Assembly: GCA_001771575.1 (NCBI GenBank)
Contig: MEUD01000001.1
Span: 894,815-958,814 of the forward strand
From: a candidate division WOR-1 bacterium RIFOXYB2_FULL_45_9
GTDB lineage: Bacteria; Margulisbacteria; WOR-1; O2-12-FULL-45-9; XYB2-FULL-48-7
Length of the DNA stretch: 64,000 nt
Reading direction: 5' to 3'
Shown here: piece after piece, positions 54,373 through 64,000 of the stretch
Layout: every line of letters starts with the position of its first letter
Numbering within the stretch: position 1 is the first letter of the stretch
Notes under the pieces: model-generated
What the model saw: only the letters and a program-made list of their open reading frames with translations
Databases searched by the model: none
Told to the model about the DNA's origin: nothing
Program-made: the position numbers and the translations under genes

Positions 54373-55251
54373 TTACAAGTAATGTTCAATGATCATTTCT
54401 TCGGTCAAGCGATTTAGCCGCAAATAATCCTTCATCCCCTCAAAACAAGCGGAGGCCGGGATCAACCCGACCAGTTCCGAGCCTTCTATCTCGACTTCAT
54501 ATTCTTTCGCCCATTTATTGATCTCGTCAAAGAGCTTTTTGAGCGAGGTTTTCTGATGATCGACGATATTAACCGAGACCTGGGTCAGGCCCCGGCTAGG
54601 AAGCTCTAATCCAAGCGCTCTGACTCCCGGCAGGCCGCCGTTTTTCTCCCTAATATTCTTGGCAATCGATTGCGAAAGGTCACGTTCTCTGGCTTTCAAG
54701 TTAACATTAAAAGCGATCAGAAACTCCCGGGCCCCAACTGCCACAGCGCCAGCGCTTGGGTTAAGCCCATGTCCAACGTCAGGACAGCGCGCTGGAGTGT
54801 TTATTTCCTGCTTAAGGGCTCCATAGCCCCCTTTGCGGACCATTGGGAGGTCGCGACGTTCCTTGAGAATGGCCGCTTCGCCGTAGAAATAAACAGGAAG
54901 CTTTAATTTCTCCCAAAGTTCATTCCCCAATTCTCTGGCTAAGTCGGCTGTTTCCGCCATTGAACAATCTCGCAGTGGAATAAAAGGGATAACATCGACC
55001 ACGCCAATATAGGGGTGAACTCCCGCGTGGTCTCGGATATCAAGAAGTTGCATTGCCCGTTCGGTCAGTTCAAACGCGGCTTGTTTGATCGCTCGCGGCT
55101 CCCCCCACATAGTGACAACGGAGCGATTATGATCGGGATCGGAGTGGAGGTCTCGCACTTTGGCAGACCTAACAGCGAAAACTATTTCTTCAATTATCCC
55201 GCTATCGGCCCCTTCAGAAAAATTGGGGACGCATTCGATAAGCTTAGTCAC
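54373..55251 (-). CDS. ftcD: Glutamate formimidoyltransferase
   Basis: The 292-aa protein matches the formiminotransferase domain: LIECVPNFSEG, HSDPDHNRSVVT, HAGVHPYIGVVDVIPFIP, GHGLNPSAGAVAVGAREFLIAFNVNL. It transfers formimino (or formyl) groups between glutamate and tetrahydrofolate in histidine breakdown or folate metabolism. GTG 55251 is chosen because it gives the family start; it overlaps the ftsH stop by eight bases. The cyclodeaminase domain is absent. Confidence 0.9.
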   Translation of the reverse strand: MTKLIECVPNFSEGADSGIIEEIVFAVRSAKVRDLHSDPDHNRSVVTMWGEPRAIKQAAFELTERAMQLLDIRDHAGVHPYIGVVDVIPFIPLRDCSMAETADLARELGNELWEKLKLPVYFYGEAAILKERRDLPMVRKGGYGALKQEINTPARCPDVGHGLNPSAGAVAVGAREFLIAFNVNLKARERDLSQSIAKNIREKNGGLPGVRALGLELPSRGLTQVSVNIVDHQKTSLKKLFDEINKWAKEYEVEIEGSELVGLIPASACFEGMKDYLRLNRLTEEMIIEHYL

Positions 55252-57037
55252 CCTGCAGCCCTTTGAGCGCCTCCTCCAGGATGCTGTTCTCCAGGGTCTC
55301 TTTTTCAATGAGCAGTTTGGCCATCTCTTCGACCTTCCCCCGGTTCTTTGAGAGAAGCGCTCTCGCCCGGTCGTGGCATTCAGAAATGATCCTCTCGATT
55401 TCGTGATCTATTTCATCGGCGGTCTGCTCCGAATAATCCTTCATTTCGGCAATGTCGCGACCCAAAAAGATCTGCCGGTCTTTGCGGCCAAAGGTCCGGG
55501 GGCCAAGCTTGCTCATGCCAAACTCGGTCACCATCCGCTTGGCCAGGTCGGTCGATCGCTCCAGATCGTTATGAGCGCCGGAGCTGGGCTCGTTAAAGAT
55601 CATTTCTTCAGCCACTCGTCCGCCTAGCAGAACGGTAATCTCTTCCGTCGCCTGGGAACGGGTCACCAGGTATTTGTCCTCCATCGGTAGTTGAAGGGTG
55701 TAACCAAGGGCCATACCGCGCGGCAGGATCGAGATCTTGTGCACTTTATCGGTGTTCTTTAAGATCTGTGAAAGAACCGCGTGACCAACTTCATGATAGG
55801 CGACCCTTGATTTTTCGTTATCGGAAATAACTTTGCTTTTCTTTTCCGGTCCGGCGATCACCCGATCGACCGCTTCTTCAACTTCCTCGATCCCAACCTC
55901 TTTTTTATCGGTCCGCGCCGCCAGGATGGCCGCTTCGTTCAAAACATTCTCCAGATCAGCGCCGGAAAATCCGGGGGTCCTTCTGGCAACTACCGACAGT
56001 TCCACATCTTTGGCAAATGGCTTCCCTTTGGCGTGGATCTTTAGAATATCTTCCCGTCCTTTAAGGTCTGGTTTATCAAGAACGATCCTCCGGTCAAACC
56101 TTCCGGGACGAAGCAAGGCCGGATCAAGGATATCGGGCCGGTTGGTCGCGGCGATCACGATCGTATTGGCCTTAGGATCAAAACCGTCCATCTCGACCAG
56201 CAATTGGTTGAGAGTTTGTTCGCGCTCGTCATGCCCGCCGCCAAGTCCGGCGCCGCGATGGCGGCCGACTGCGTCAATTTCATCCATAAAAATGATCGAT
56301 GGGGTCTGTTTTTTGGCCTGTTCAAACACTGAACGAACCCGAGAAGCGCCGACCCCCACGAACATTTCCACAAAGTCAGAACCGGAGATCGAAAAGAAGG
56401 GAACCCCGGCTTCGCCGGCGATCGCCCTGGCTAATAATGTTTTTCCGGTCCCTGGAGGCCCCATTAAAAGCAGCCCCTTGGGGATCTTTGCCCCTAATGC
56501 TTGATATTTGGCGGGATTCTTGAGAAAATCAACGATTTCTTTAAGTTCTTCCTTTGCCTCGTCAACGCCGGCAACATCGGCAAAAGTCACCGTAACTTTG
56601 CCGGTCTGCTGTTTCGCGTTTGCCCGGCCAAAAGACATCGCCTGGCTATTGGCCCCTTGCGCCTGCCGCATAATCAGCCACCAGAGAAAAAAGAAGAAGA
56701 CGATCGGAAAAAGGAGCTGGATCGCCAGGTTCCAGGCCCAGCTTGATTCGACCGGTGATTCAACCTTAATGGAAACCCCTTTTTCACGGAGCATCGGGAC
56801 AAGATTTGGGTAATTGAGGGCATGGGTGCGAAAGCTGGTCTTATCTTTCAACTCCCCGGTGATCACGTCGCCGGAAATCGTAACCTGGCTGATCTTCCCC
56901 TGGTCAGAGCTATCAAGAAAACTGGAGAAAGGAAGTTCCGTGACCTTTGATTCCGTGTTGAAAAGGGGGGCAATGATCGCCGCTCCCAACAAGAAAACGA
57001 TCAGATATGTGGTAATTACGCGCCAGTTGGCTTTCAT
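55244..57037 (-). CDS. ftsH: ATP-dependent membrane zinc protease FtsH
   Basis: The 597-aa protease degrades membrane and short-lived proteins. It has two N-terminal helices flanking a periplasmic domain, an AAA domain ([30 protein letters not shown], second region of homology [18 protein letters not shown]) and the zinc site HEVGH plus a downstream Asp in [19 protein letters not shown] box ends seven bases before the ATG. Confidence 0.97.
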   Translation of the reverse strand: MKANWRVITTYLIVFLLGAAIIAPLFNTESKVTELPFSSFLDSSDQGKISQVTISGDVITGELKDKTSFRTHALNYPNLVPMLREKGVSIKVESPVESSWAWNLAIQLLFPIVFFFFLWWLIMRQAQGANSQAMSFGRANAKQQTGKVTVTFADVAGVDEAKEELKEIVDFLKNPAKYQALGAKIPKGLLLMGPPGTGKTLLARAIAGEAGVPFFSISGSDFVEMFVGVGASRVRSVFEQAKKQTPSIIFMDEIDAVGRHRGAGLGGGHDEREQTLNQLLVEMDGFDPKANTIVIAATNRPDILDPALLRPGRFDRRIVLDKPDLKGREDILKIHAKGKPFAKDVELSVVARRTPGFSGADLENVLNEAAILAARTDKKEVGIEEVEEAVDRVIAGPEKKSKVISDNEKSRVAYHEVGHAVLSQILKNTDKVHKISILPRGMALGYTLQLPMEDKYLVTRSQATEEITVLLGGRVAEEMIFNEPSSGAHNDLERSTDLAKRMVTEFGMSKLGPRTFGRKDRQIFLGRDIAEMKDYSEQTADEIDHEIERIISECHDRARALLSKNRGKVEEMAKLLIEKETLENSILEEALKGLQGD

Positions 57038-57044
57038 AGAGAGT

Positions 57045-57050
57045 ATTATA
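57045..57050 (-). promoter_or_regulatory. ftsH -10 box overlapping the mazG stop codon
   Basis: Perfect TATAAT on the minus strand ends seven bases before the ftsH ATG. The TAA that ends mazG (57048-57046) is part of this box. No clear -35 box. Confidence 0.55.
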
Positions 57051-57858
57051 CCATTTTTTCGGACGCTTTGACCTGTTTCCAGAGCGAATCCATCTCGGAA
57101 ACGGTCATTTGCCTGGCGGAGAGATCGTCCTCGATCCCGCTAAAGCGCCGGATAAATTTTTTATTCGCCTGCTGGAGGGCGTCTTCGGGATCGATCTCCA
57201 GCTTGCGCGCGACATTGACGACAGAAAAGAGAAGATCCCCTATCTCCTCTCGGATCATCTTTTTTCTGCTTTTTTGCTTATCGCTTACCGCTTTCCCGCT
57301 TTTCCTAAGCAACTCCGCGATCTCGGCCCGTTCTTCGTCAACCTTCTCCCAGGCGCCGGCGACATCGTCCCAGTCAAAACCGACCCGAGCCGCCTTTTTC
57401 TGGATTTTATCCGCCCGGGAAAGGGCCGGCAATGACTTAGGAATACTATCCAACATCCCTTTCCCTGTCCCGTAAACCGTCGACCGTTTCTCCTCTCTCT
57501 TAATCTTTTCCCATCTCCGCCAAACCTCTTCTTTATTCTTAGCCTTTGCCTTCCCAAAGACATGAGGATGCCGTCTGATCATCTTTTCGGTAATAACTTT
57601 AACAACCTGATTAATGTCAAATTTCCGCTTTTGGCTGGCAAATACTGAAAGCATCACTATATGAAGGAGCATATCTCCCAGCTCTTCGCAAAGGTGGTCA
57701 AAGTCCTTATGGTCAATCGCCTCTATCGCCTCATATACTTCTTCAATAAGAAAAGGCTTAAGGCTCGCAAAGGTCTGCTCTCGATCCCAAGGGCATTTCT
57801 TCCTAAGGATCGCCACAACTTTCACCAGTTCTTCAAATGATTGGCCGGTCTTGTTCAT
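57046..57858 (-). CDS. mazG: Nucleoside triphosphate pyrophosphohydrolase MazG
   Basis: The 270-aa all-alpha enzyme hydrolyses NTPs to NMP and PPi. The first domain has LRKKCPWDREQTFASLKPFLIEE-type sequence and EELGDMLLHIVM; the second has EEIGDLLFSVVNVARKL. The metal-binding EExxD pattern is in both. A TATAAT ends seven bases before the ATG. Confidence 0.93.
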   Translation of the reverse strand: MNKTGQSFEELVKVVAILRKKCPWDREQTFASLKPFLIEEVYEAIEAIDHKDFDHLCEELGDMLLHIVMLSVFASQKRKFDINQVVKVITEKMIRRHPHVFGKAKAKNKEEVWRRWEKIKREEKRSTVYGTGKGMLDSIPKSLPALSRADKIQKKAARVGFDWDDVAGAWEKVDEERAEIAELLRKSGKAVSDKQKSRKKMIREEIGDLLFSVVNVARKLEIDPEDALQQANKKFIRRFSGIEDDLSARQMTVSEMDSLWKQVKASEKMV

Positions 57859-57865
57859 AACATGT

Positions 57866-57871
57866 ATTATA
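57866..57871 (-). promoter_or_regulatory. mazG -10 box (TATAAT)
   Basis: Perfect TATAAT on the minus strand ends seven bases before the mazG ATG, with no Shine-Dalgarno sequence between. Confidence 0.55.
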
Positions 57872-58017
57872 CTACACGCTCTGCGTTCGCTTCAGCCTTT
57901 TGTCCCTCCTTCTGTCCCGCCCTTGCCCGTGCCTTTGCCTTAGCCTTTTCCTCTCCCCCCATGCAAGTTTTTACCATTTGGAAACGATAAATAAGTGAAC
58001 GGACAAGCAAACAAACT

Positions 58018-58296
58018 ATGACAAATAACGGACAAGAAGAGAAAAAAAGCGGCCCGAACCTCCAGGCTTTGGGCCTGAAATCGTCGATGGAAGTCATCGA
58101 CATTTTAGGCCTGCTCCGGATCGACGGCGAACCGGTCGTAAAAAACGACCAAGCGCTCCTCGACCCGAAGGAAAAGGCCCGGACAGTCATTGAATATTTT
58201 GTCGAGAAGCATAATTTGAAGCCAGGGGAATTGCCCTATTTGGCCGCCGCGATCAAAACTGAATTAAAGAGCGGCCGCCTGGCGTGGAGAAAATAA
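58018..58296 (+). CDS. Hypothetical protein (92 aa), first of three
   Basis: No family is recognised. It is charged and soluble, with a helical middle (SSMEVIDILGLLRIDGEP) and a C-terminal region KARTVIEYFVEKHNLKPGELPYLA, here broken only by description. Its stop overlaps the next ATG (TAATG). Support comes from tight packing with two more genes and from coding-like composition. The opposite-strand reading here is Lys/Ala low-complexity and is not believed. Confidence 0.6.
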   Translation: MTNNGQEEKKSGPNLQALGLKSSMEVIDILGLLRIDGEPVVKNDQALLDPKEKARTVIEYFVEKHNLKPGELPYLAAAIKTELKSGRLAWRK

Positions 58297-58685
58297 TGCC
58301 GCCAATCACATCTAGAATAGGACAGGTTGACCAAGCCCAAAGACAGACAAGCGTCCTGCCCCACCTTAACTTGTCCAGAGAAAAGCTTGACGGATTGATC
58401 GCCGATGTTCGAAGTCTTTTGTCCAGAAGCTCGAACGGCGGGGTTTACATCCGCCGCTTATCCACGGAAACACCGGCGGCGGCACAAACCCCGGCGATCA
58501 CCAGAACGACCATTAATCTTCACCCTGACATAGAAGCCACGCCGGCAACCTACCAGCCGGCCTTCTCCCTGGCCCCCGGAGCAACCGATCTGGAAGCTCT
58601 GGCCACTCTTGCCCCGCAATTTAGACCGCTGGCGGCGCAACTGGTCAAAGAAAGGGCCGCGTTAAAAAATGGAGGAACAGCCTAA
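58296..58685 (+). CDS. Hypothetical protein (129 aa), second of three
   Basis: No family is recognised. It has a Gln/Arg-rich start, a helical segment (LSREKLDGLIADVRSLL), a Thr/Ala/Pro-rich linker (about 50-95) and a C-terminal helix (LAPQFRPLAAQLVKERAAL). The ATG overlaps the stop of the first gene, and its stop overlaps the next ATG (TAATG). Confidence 0.6.
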   Translation: MPPITSRIGQVDQAQRQTSVLPHLNLSREKLDGLIADVRSLLSRSSNGGVYIRRLSTETPAAAQTPAITRTTINLHPDIEATPATYQPAFSLAPGATDLEALATLAPQFRPLAAQLVKERAALKNGGTA

Positions 58686-59008
58686 TGTCTGAAGAAAAAA
58701 GCGCTTTAGAAAAATTAGAGGAATCTTTAAAAGAATTCTGGCGTCAGAGCGGGCAGGCGTCGGTCATTGCCGCCAAGCACACCGAATTTGTTATCGAACC
58801 GAAGGTCTTTATGGGCGATAAGCTCAATCCGGAGATCCTTAAACTCCTCGTCTTGAACTACCTAACCCAGACCTCCCGGCAGGATTCTGGAATAGGCAAT
58901 ATTGAAGTCGCAACCGACAAATTGATCATCAAAAGCCCCAAGGGAAAACCGCTCGTCATCGTCAACGACCAACGGATCGTTCAGCAATATATCAATTCCC
59001 GACAGTAA
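58685..59008 (+). CDS. Hypothetical protein (107 aa), third of three
   Basis: No family is recognised. It is acidic at the N-terminus with a helical region (EKLEESLKEFWRQSG) and then an alpha/beta part (NPEILKLLVLNYLTQ, KLIIKSPKGKPLVIVND). It is the last gene of the three-gene operon and overlaps the end of convergent mfd by 17 bases. Confidence 0.6.
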   Translation: MSEEKSALEKLEESLKEFWRQSGQASVIAAKHTEFVIEPKVFMGDKLNPEILKLLVLNYLTQTSRQDSGIGNIEVATDKLIIKSPKGKPLVIVNDQRIVQQYINSRQ

Positions 59009-61955
59009 GCGCCTTCTCCGCCAGCGAGATAATGTCTTTCCCGGTTATTTTAAAAAGCTTCGCCTTGCCGCTTTGCCATTCCACTTTGATCAAATTGCCG
59101 GCTTCTTTTACACTTTTAACCTCATTATTTAAAGCTTTAACTTTTAGCCGCATGATCCGCAAAAGGGTTTCCAGGGGGGCTGGGATCGGCCCAAAGCGGT
59201 CTTTGAACTCACCTTTGATCTCTTCTACCCCATCGAGCGAGGAGATCATGTTCAGCCGCCTATAGAGCGCGACCCGCTGACGGTCATCGGTCACGTACTC
59301 GGGCGGGATCGAAGCTTCAACTTTCAGGTCGATCTCCACCTCTCGTGGGGGGGAGACCTTCTCCCCTTTCGCCTCCCTGACCGCTTCTTCCAAAAGCTCG
59401 CAATACAGGTCAAAACCAACCTCATAGATATGTCCAGACTGTTCAGCCCCAAGCAGGTTCCCGGAACCTCTGATCTCCAGATCGCGCATCGCCAGCTTGT
59501 AACCCGATCCGAGGGCGGTAAAATCCTGGATCGCTTTAAGCCGCTCCAACGCCAACTCCGATAGTCCCCGCTCCGGATGGTAAAACAAATAGGCGTAAGC
59601 CCTGACCGGCGAGCGCCCGACCCTTCCCCGGATCTGGTAAAGCTGGGAGAGGCCAAAGCGATCAGCATTATCAATGACGATCGTATTCACGTTCGTAATG
59701 TCCAGACCGGACTCAATGATCGAGGTACAGACCAGAACATCATATTTCCGCTCCATAAATTCCTGCATCGTTTTTTCAAGTTTTTTCGCGTCCATCTGGC
59801 CGTGGCCAACCGCCACTCTGGCCGATGGGACCAATTTTTTCAACCTGGCGGCCAGTCCAACGATCTTGTCAATGGTGTTGTGCACAAAATAGACCTGGCC
59901 TCCCCGATCGATCTCCCTGACGACCGCTTCGCGCAAGACATCGTCGGAATAGGGTAAAATGTAGGTTCGGATTGGCGAGCGGTCTACCGGCGGAGTAGTA
60001 ATAAGGCTGATCTCCCGCAAGCCGGCCAGGGAGAAGTAAAGGGTACGCGGGATCGGCGTCGCCGAGAGGGTCAAAACATCAACGCTCTTTTTGAGCTGTT
60101 TTAATTTCTCTTTATGCGCGACCCCGAAGCGCTGTTCTTCATCGACGATGAGCAACCCCAGGTCTCTGAATTTGATATCTTTGGAGAGAAGGCGGTGGGT
60201 CCCAATAACGATATCGACCCCGCCAAACTCCAACCCCCTGGCCACCGCTTTCTGATCCCTGAGAGAGCGGAAGCGAGAGAGCATTTCGATGACAAACGGG
60301 AGATTTTTAAAGCGCTCCTTAAAATTATTAAAATGCTGTTCAACCAGGATCGTCGTCGGCGCCAGAATGGCGACCTGCTTCCCGGCGCTGGCCGCCTTGG
60401 CCGCCGCCCTGATGGCAACCTCTGTTTTACCATAGCCGACGTCGCCGCAAACCAGCCGGTCCATCGGACGGGACGCCTCCATGTCTTTTTTAACGGCGGC
60501 GATCGCCTTAGCCTGGTCGATGGTCTCTTCATAGGGAAAGGTTGCTTCCAGCTCCTTTTGCCAAACGTCATCCGGAGGGAAAGAGGCGCCGGGAAATTTC
60601 TCCCGGGCGGCGTAGAGGACCGTCAGTTCGCGGGTCATATCGCGAAGCGCCTTTTTGACCCGACCTCTGGTCTTGACCCATTCATTGCTCCCCAAACGGG
60701 AAAGACGGGGTTTGGCTTCGCCACCGCCGGAATATTTCTCGACCAGCCCGATCATCGTCGGCGGAACATAAAGAAGGTCGGCGTTCTTGAACTCGATCAG
60801 CAGGTATTCCTGGGTCGCGCCGCCCAACTCCATATTTTTCATGCCGCGGTAGATGCCGATGCCGTAGTTTTCGTGAACGACAAAGTCGCCGTATTTAAGG
60901 TCGGATAACAGTTCGTCCGCCACCCCTTCTCTCGCGGCGGCCGGCTTCTTTCTCGCCAGCTGGTGCTCGCCGAAGAGCTCCTTGTCCGAAAGAACGGTTA
61001 ACCCATTGATCACGAACCCGCCGGAAAGCTTCCCTTCAATAATCGCGCGTCCCGCAAGCTCTTCCCGCAGGCGATGAGGATGACGGCTGACCAGGAGCGC
61101 CTCCCCGGGGACCAGCGCTAGGCGATCAAGATAACTATCGGCCGGCTGGCAAAGCCCTTCTTCCCCCGGCAAGGCAAAACTGGATAGCTCAACACGGGCC
61201 GCTTCCCCCAACTCCTTAAAAGAGGCCTCTGCCTTCTCCGCCAAAACGATCAGCGATCCGGAAGGAAGGGCCTTAAAGAACGGGATCGAAGCGCTTTCTC
61301 TGGCCGGCAGGACCGACACCGCGGCGAGCTTTTCGGTTGAGCGCTGTGAATAAGGATCAAAATAGCGGATCGATTCAACGGTATCCCCGGAAAATTCCAG
61401 GCGGACCGCCCGCTCCAGGTTGACCGGATAGACGTCGACAATGCCGCCGCGGACACTGAATTCTCCACGCTCACCGACAATGTCAAACCGGCGATAGCCA
61501 AAGTCGACCAGTTTTTTCAGCAAACCGTCTCTTTCGATCTCACCCCCAACAGTGACCTCAAGGGGATGGAGGCTTTTAGGAGGCTGGCAATTTGACGTTG
61601 CCGCCCGAGCTGAAGCGACAACGATCAAATTACGGCGGCTAAGCTCATTTAGAATCCCAAGACGCTCTCCCGCCGTTTCGGAAAAATTATCGGCGCCGAA
61701 GAGCTCCGGCGGAGGAAAATGAAGGGTCCGGCCGCCAATAAAAAGGTCGATCTCCTGGCACAGGCCTTCCGCTTTTTCAACGGTCGAAGCGACGACCAGC
61801 ACGACCGGAAAATCCTTTGCCAGAGCGGCAGAAACGGCGGCAAAAGCACCTCCGGGAAGGTCGGTTAAACTGACTTTTTCGTTCTTTTTGAGGCGGGCGA
61901 CGGAGCGGCGGAAAAGATCGCTCCCGGCGATCGCGGCTAATACTTTATCAAGCAT
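58992..61955 (-). CDS. mfd: Transcription-repair coupling factor Mfd
   Basis: The 987-aa translocase removes RNA polymerase stalled at DNA damage and recruits UvrA. It has a UvrB-like N-terminal part (FVVVLVV region, ARAATSNC), the RNA-polymerase-interacting CarD-like domain ([20 protein letters not shown]) and RecG-like helicase motifs ([56 protein letters not shown]). It is shorter than E. coli Mfd (1148 aa). It overlaps pth by eight bases. Confidence 0.95.
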   Translation of the reverse strand: MLDKVLAAIAGSDLFRRSVARLKKNEKVSLTDLPGGAFAAVSAALAKDFPVVLVVASTVEKAEGLCQEIDLFIGGRTLHFPPPELFGADNFSETAGERLGILNELSRRNLIVVASARAATSNCQPPKSLHPLEVTVGGEIERDGLLKKLVDFGYRRFDIVGERGEFSVRGGIVDVYPVNLERAVRLEFSGDTVESIRYFDPYSQRSTEKLAAVSVLPARESASIPFFKALPSGSLIVLAEKAEASFKELGEAARVELSSFALPGEEGLCQPADSYLDRLALVPGEALLVSRHPHRLREELAGRAIIEGKLSGGFVINGLTVLSDKELFGEHQLARKKPAAAREGVADELLSDLKYGDFVVHENYGIGIYRGMKNMELGGATQEYLLIEFKNADLLYVPPTMIGLVEKYSGGGEAKPRLSRLGSNEWVKTRGRVKKALRDMTRELTVLYAAREKFPGASFPPDDVWQKELEATFPYEETIDQAKAIAAVKKDMEASRPMDRLVCGDVGYGKTEVAIRAAAKAASAGKQVAILAPTTILVEQHFNNFKERFKNLPFVIEMLSRFRSLRDQKAVARGLEFGGVDIVIGTHRLLSKDIKFRDLGLLIVDEEQRFGVAHKEKLKQLKKSVDVLTLSATPIPRTLYFSLAGLREISLITTPPVDRSPIRTYILPYSDDVLREAVVREIDRGGQVYFVHNTIDKIVGLAARLKKLVPSARVAVGHGQMDAKKLEKTMQEFMERKYDVLVCTSIIESGLDITNVNTIVIDNADRFGLSQLYQIRGRVGRSPVRAYAYLFYHPERGLSELALERLKAIQDFTALGSGYKLAMRDLEIRGSGNLLGAEQSGHIYEVGFDLYCELLEEAVREAKGEKVSPPREVEIDLKVEASIPPEYVTDDRQRVALYRRLNMISSLDGVEEIKGEFKDRFGPIPAPLETLLRIMRLKVKALNNEVKSVKEAGNLIKVEWQSGKAKLFKITGKDIISLAEKALTVGN

Positions 61956-62508
61956 TAAATTTATTCATCGCGGAGGCCGGGCCGTGGCTAATGATCTCAA
62001 GGGCGGCGTCAGCGGCCGTTTCGATCGCCGCGGCAAGTGAATCACTCTGATCTTTTGAGATCAACCCCAGAACATAAGAAGCGACATCTCCGCTAACCGT
62101 CGGCCGGCCGATCCCAACTCTCACCCTGATAAACGCTCCGGAATTAAGAGAGTTCATGATCGATTCGATCCCATGATGGCCGCCGGCGGAGCCGCTCTCC
62201 CTGACACGGACCACCCCGGTCTCAAGGTCAACATCATCGTATATTACGATCATCCTGGCTGGAGGTATTTTATGCCAGGAGAGAAGCTCCTGGGCCGCCT
62301 GGCCGGAATTGTTCATGTAGGTCTGGGGCTTAGCGAGGACAACCTTATGCTCGCCGATCATCGATTCGGCGGTAAAAGAGCGGTGCTTGGATTTAAATGA
62401 AGATATTTTTAACCTGGACGCCAGTTCGTCAACGACCATAAATCCAAGATTATGACGGGTCCGGGCGTATTCCTCACCCGGGTTTCCCAACCCAACGATC
62501 AAGAACAT
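61948..62508 (-). CDS. pth: Peptidyl-tRNA hydrolase
   Basis: The 186-aa enzyme recycles peptidyl-tRNA. It has LIVGLGNPGEEYARTRHNLGF with the catalytic His, the KPQTYMNNSG motif and IYDDVDLETGVVRVRESG followed by AGGHHGI. It sits between the envelope protein gene (two bases upstream) and mfd. Confidence 0.96.
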   Translation of the reverse strand: MFLIVGLGNPGEEYARTRHNLGFMVVDELASRLKISSFKSKHRSFTAESMIGEHKVVLAKPQTYMNNSGQAAQELLSWHKIPPARMIVIYDDVDLETGVVRVRESGSAGGHHGIESIMNSLNSGAFIRVRVGIGRPTVSGDVASYVLGLISKDQSDSLAAAIETAADAALEIISHGPASAMNKFNA

Positions 62509-62510
62509 GT

Positions 62511-63356
62511 TTATCTCCCGATCGACATGTCGATCCCGAACCGGATATCGGACGAAACCGTCTGTTGAGCAGCCGCAGGCTTGTCCTTTAAATATGAGAC
62601 CGACAGAACTTCGGCAAAGAGCTTCACTTTTTTAAGCGGCGATTCGTTATCGGCGGTATTGCGCCACGGCTCGAACCTGATCCCAACACCGAAGGCGGCA
62701 ACGTTCTGCCAGTAATAGTTTTTATTGGAATAGGTCAAGTCAGCCTTGACATATGGTTCGATCCCCCGGCCAAGGTGTCGGCCGATCTTCGGCTGGAAAA
62801 AAAAGAGCCAATCGTTGTAATCGGAGATGGTAAAGCTGGTCGTCCTAAACGCAAGGTTGGTCCAGAGCTCACCCCAATAGTCGTTTAGGTTCGGCTGGTC
62901 GAGGTTCCAAACATGCCAGATTTCAACCCCGTAGCGGGTATCATTTTTGGGGAGGCCGGCTGCTTCTGCTACCGCCGCGTTCTTCTGGTAAGTAGCGGAG
63001 AGCGATTCAACGAACAATTTCACGTTCGGGAGCCATTCATTTGTCCAATCGCGCGGTTTAAAATCATAAAAAGGGCGAAACCTCGCTCCCAGGCCATAAA
63101 ACAAGGAATTGTCCCAGTAATCGCTGGTCTGCGAAGCGGTCCCGTAATAAACACCGTAAAGATCAAAGGGAGAATTCCCGACATTAAAACCGGCCTTCCC
63201 TTCGTAGCGCAGAAGCAGAGCGGAAAAATCCTGTTGTTCGACATTGGTTGTGTAATAAGCGAGGTTGTTCCATAACTCGGCAAACGGTTTCATGGAAGCG
63301 GCGGCTGAGCTTACAAAAATAAGCCCAGCCGCGATGCTAATTAATAAAGTTCTCAT
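62511..63356 (-). CDS. Predicted outer-membrane beta-barrel protein (281 aa)
   Basis: It has a signal peptide (LLISIAAGLIFVSSAAA) and many alternating aromatic strands (LYGVYYGTAS, WDNSLFYGLGARFRPFYDF, KVKLFAEVLSVSYL). It ends IRFGIDMSIGR rather than in a terminal Phe. Repeated phrases on equal spacing (KLFVESLSATY, KLFAEVLSVSY) suggest a duplicated half. No named family. It lies two bases after the partial gene at the window edge. Confidence 0.7.
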   Translation of the reverse strand: MRTLLISIAAGLIFVSSAAASMKPFAELWNNLAYYTTNVEQQDFSALLLRYEGKAGFNVGNSPFDLYGVYYGTASQTSDYWDNSLFYGLGARFRPFYDFKPRDWTNEWLPNVKLFVESLSATYQKNAAVAEAAGLPKNDTRYGVEIWHVWNLDQPNLNDYWGELWTNLAFRTTSFTISDYNDWLFFFQPKIGRHLGRGIEPYVKADLTYSNKNYYWQNVAAFGVGIRFEPWRNTADNESPLKKVKLFAEVLSVSYLKDKPAAAQQTVSSDIRFGIDMSIGR

Positions 63357-63358
63357 CC

Positions 63359-64000
63359 TTACTCAATGATCAGCGCGACGTTGTCAATGTCAAACCCTAT
63401 CTTCCCTTTTGACTTGTTCGCGATGCAAATAAGCTGAACCTGAAGAAGTCCCCCGGAATTGCTGATCTGATGAGGGTTCCAAATATCATCGCCGATCGCC
63501 GGGTTCTCGTCAACGAAGTCGGAGAGCGGTACGATTACCCGCCGCCAGCCGCTCCAATCAACCTTGATCTCGTTGGTCCATTTGTCGTCGTAGAAAGGAA
63601 CATAGTTTTTGGTCTTGTCCTGTTCTATCTGCCAGTTGCCATTGTCGTCGTCATAGAGTTCGATCTTCAAAGAGCCGGAATCGGGGCCCATGCCGTAAAC
63701 ATCGATCTGGACGGAATTATATTTGGAAAGGTCCTGCCCTTCTTTAGCCAAATAAGAGCCGATCCCTCCAACGTAAAAGTTGCTGGCCGGACCGGTCAGT
63801 GAAAGAGATTTCATTCCAACATCCAGAGACTCGCCGTTTTTCAAGGCGTCGGTCGGCACGATATCGGCTTTAACATCAAAAATCCACCAATCGCGCGGCG
63901 ACTTCAAACTGCCGGACTCAAAATCATCGATCAAGAAAACTTTTTCCGCGAACGCGGCCGGCTTGGTCGATTCGACCTGCTTTTCCGGTCCTTTTGGAGA
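63359..64000 (-). CDS. Extracytoplasmic protein with carbohydrate-binding-like domain (partial)
   Basis: The reading frame is open to the window edge, so the N-terminus is outside. The visible 213 residues begin with a linker (TKPAAFAEK), then FLIDDFESG, SVQIDVYGMGPDSGSLKIEL, WSGWRRVIVPLSDF and a final IGFDIDNVALIIE. This matches galactose-binding-like jellyrolls (CBM11/CIA30 type) that bind sugars. A secreted or outer-membrane site is inferred from the neighbour. Confidence 0.65.
   Translation of the reverse strand, partial: SPKGPEKQVESTKPAAFAEKVFLIDDFESGSLKSPRDWWIFDVKADIVPTDALKNGESLDVGMKSLSLTGPASNFYVGGIGSYLAKEGQDLSKYNSVQIDVYGMGPDSGSLKIELYDDDNGNWQIEQDKTKNYVPFYDDKWTNEIKVDWSGWRRVIVPLSDFVDENPAIGDDIWNPHQISNSGGLLQVQLICIANKSKGKIGFDIDNVALIIE

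Noticed and set aside
57867-58190. Minus-strand reading frame of 107 codons with Lys/Ala-rich end
   Set aside because: It is antisense to a better-supported small gene, its composition is low-complexity from a pyrimidine-rich tract, and it has no ribosome binding site.

Overview
The window looks like a piece of a chromosome from an uncultured Gram-negative (diderm) bacterium of moderate GC content. It carries lipopolysaccharide-transport genes (LptB and an LptF/G permease), a type IV pilus alignment complex ending in a secretin, predicted outer-membrane proteins, alpha/beta-type glycyl-tRNA synthetase, PlsY-type acyltransferases and small zinc ribbons. The gene set and order recall candidate phyla such as Margulisbacteria/Saganbacteria (WOR-1). 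That placement is inference from memory of gene families, not from a phylogeny. Nearly all bases are coding, and most genes sit in short operons that overlap by 1 to 25 bases.

Layout. 1-5 kb: the end of a dihydrolipoamide dehydrogenase gene, a small orphan gene, then phosphoglycerate mutase (leftward) facing away from tRNA-Gly plus enolase (rightward). 5-12 kb: DNA polymerase I, a RelA/SpoT homologue whose synthetase half is degenerate, an unknown kinase-like protein and an RlmD-type rRNA methyltransferase. 12-16.6 kb (leftward): trpD-lptB-lptF/G-DUF3084-yqgF. 16.7-24.5 kb: glycyl-tRNA synthetase subunits, a membrane-anchored secreted protein, a large polytopic membrane protein and two family 2 glycosyltransferases. 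24.5-31 kb: minor pilins, a predicted beta-solenoid protein, a PilM-PilN fusion, PilO, PilP and secretin. 31-36.7 kb: gpsA, plsY, efp, accB, a UbiA-type prenyl-phosphate transferase, yqeY, a tautomerase and a beta-lactamase-fold protein. 36.6-41.7 kb: isocitrate dehydrogenase, ddl, ftsQ, ftsZ, MarC and a secreted phosphatase. 41.7-42.3 kb: a scrambled tRNA-Pro locus with a GIY-YIG nuclease gene. 42.3-47.6 kb: hemerythrin, a second plsY, aspartate kinase, a ROK kinase, an RsuA-family pseudouridine synthase, pgsA and pncC. 47.7-64 kb: recA, RNase Y, ymdB, valS, ftcD, ftsH, mazG, three unknown genes, mfd, pth and envelope proteins.

The genes are mainly housekeeping: central carbon metabolism, DNA replication and repair, translation, and envelope and pilus assembly. 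No CRISPR array, prophage, transposase or defence island was seen.

The most unusual signals are non-coding or structural: (1) three palindromes with fixed ends and core but a variable, base-paired trinucleotide; (2) a tRNA-Pro gene flanked by tRNA pieces that carry palindromes, next to a GIY-YIG gene; (3) a palindromic element carried in frame inside valS; (4) many genes whose -10 box lies only 6-9 bases before the start codon, suggesting widespread leaderless mRNAs, including two interleaved divergent promoter pairs; (5) an lptB gene that seems to need an ATT start; (6) an EF-P without lysine or arginine at the loop tip.
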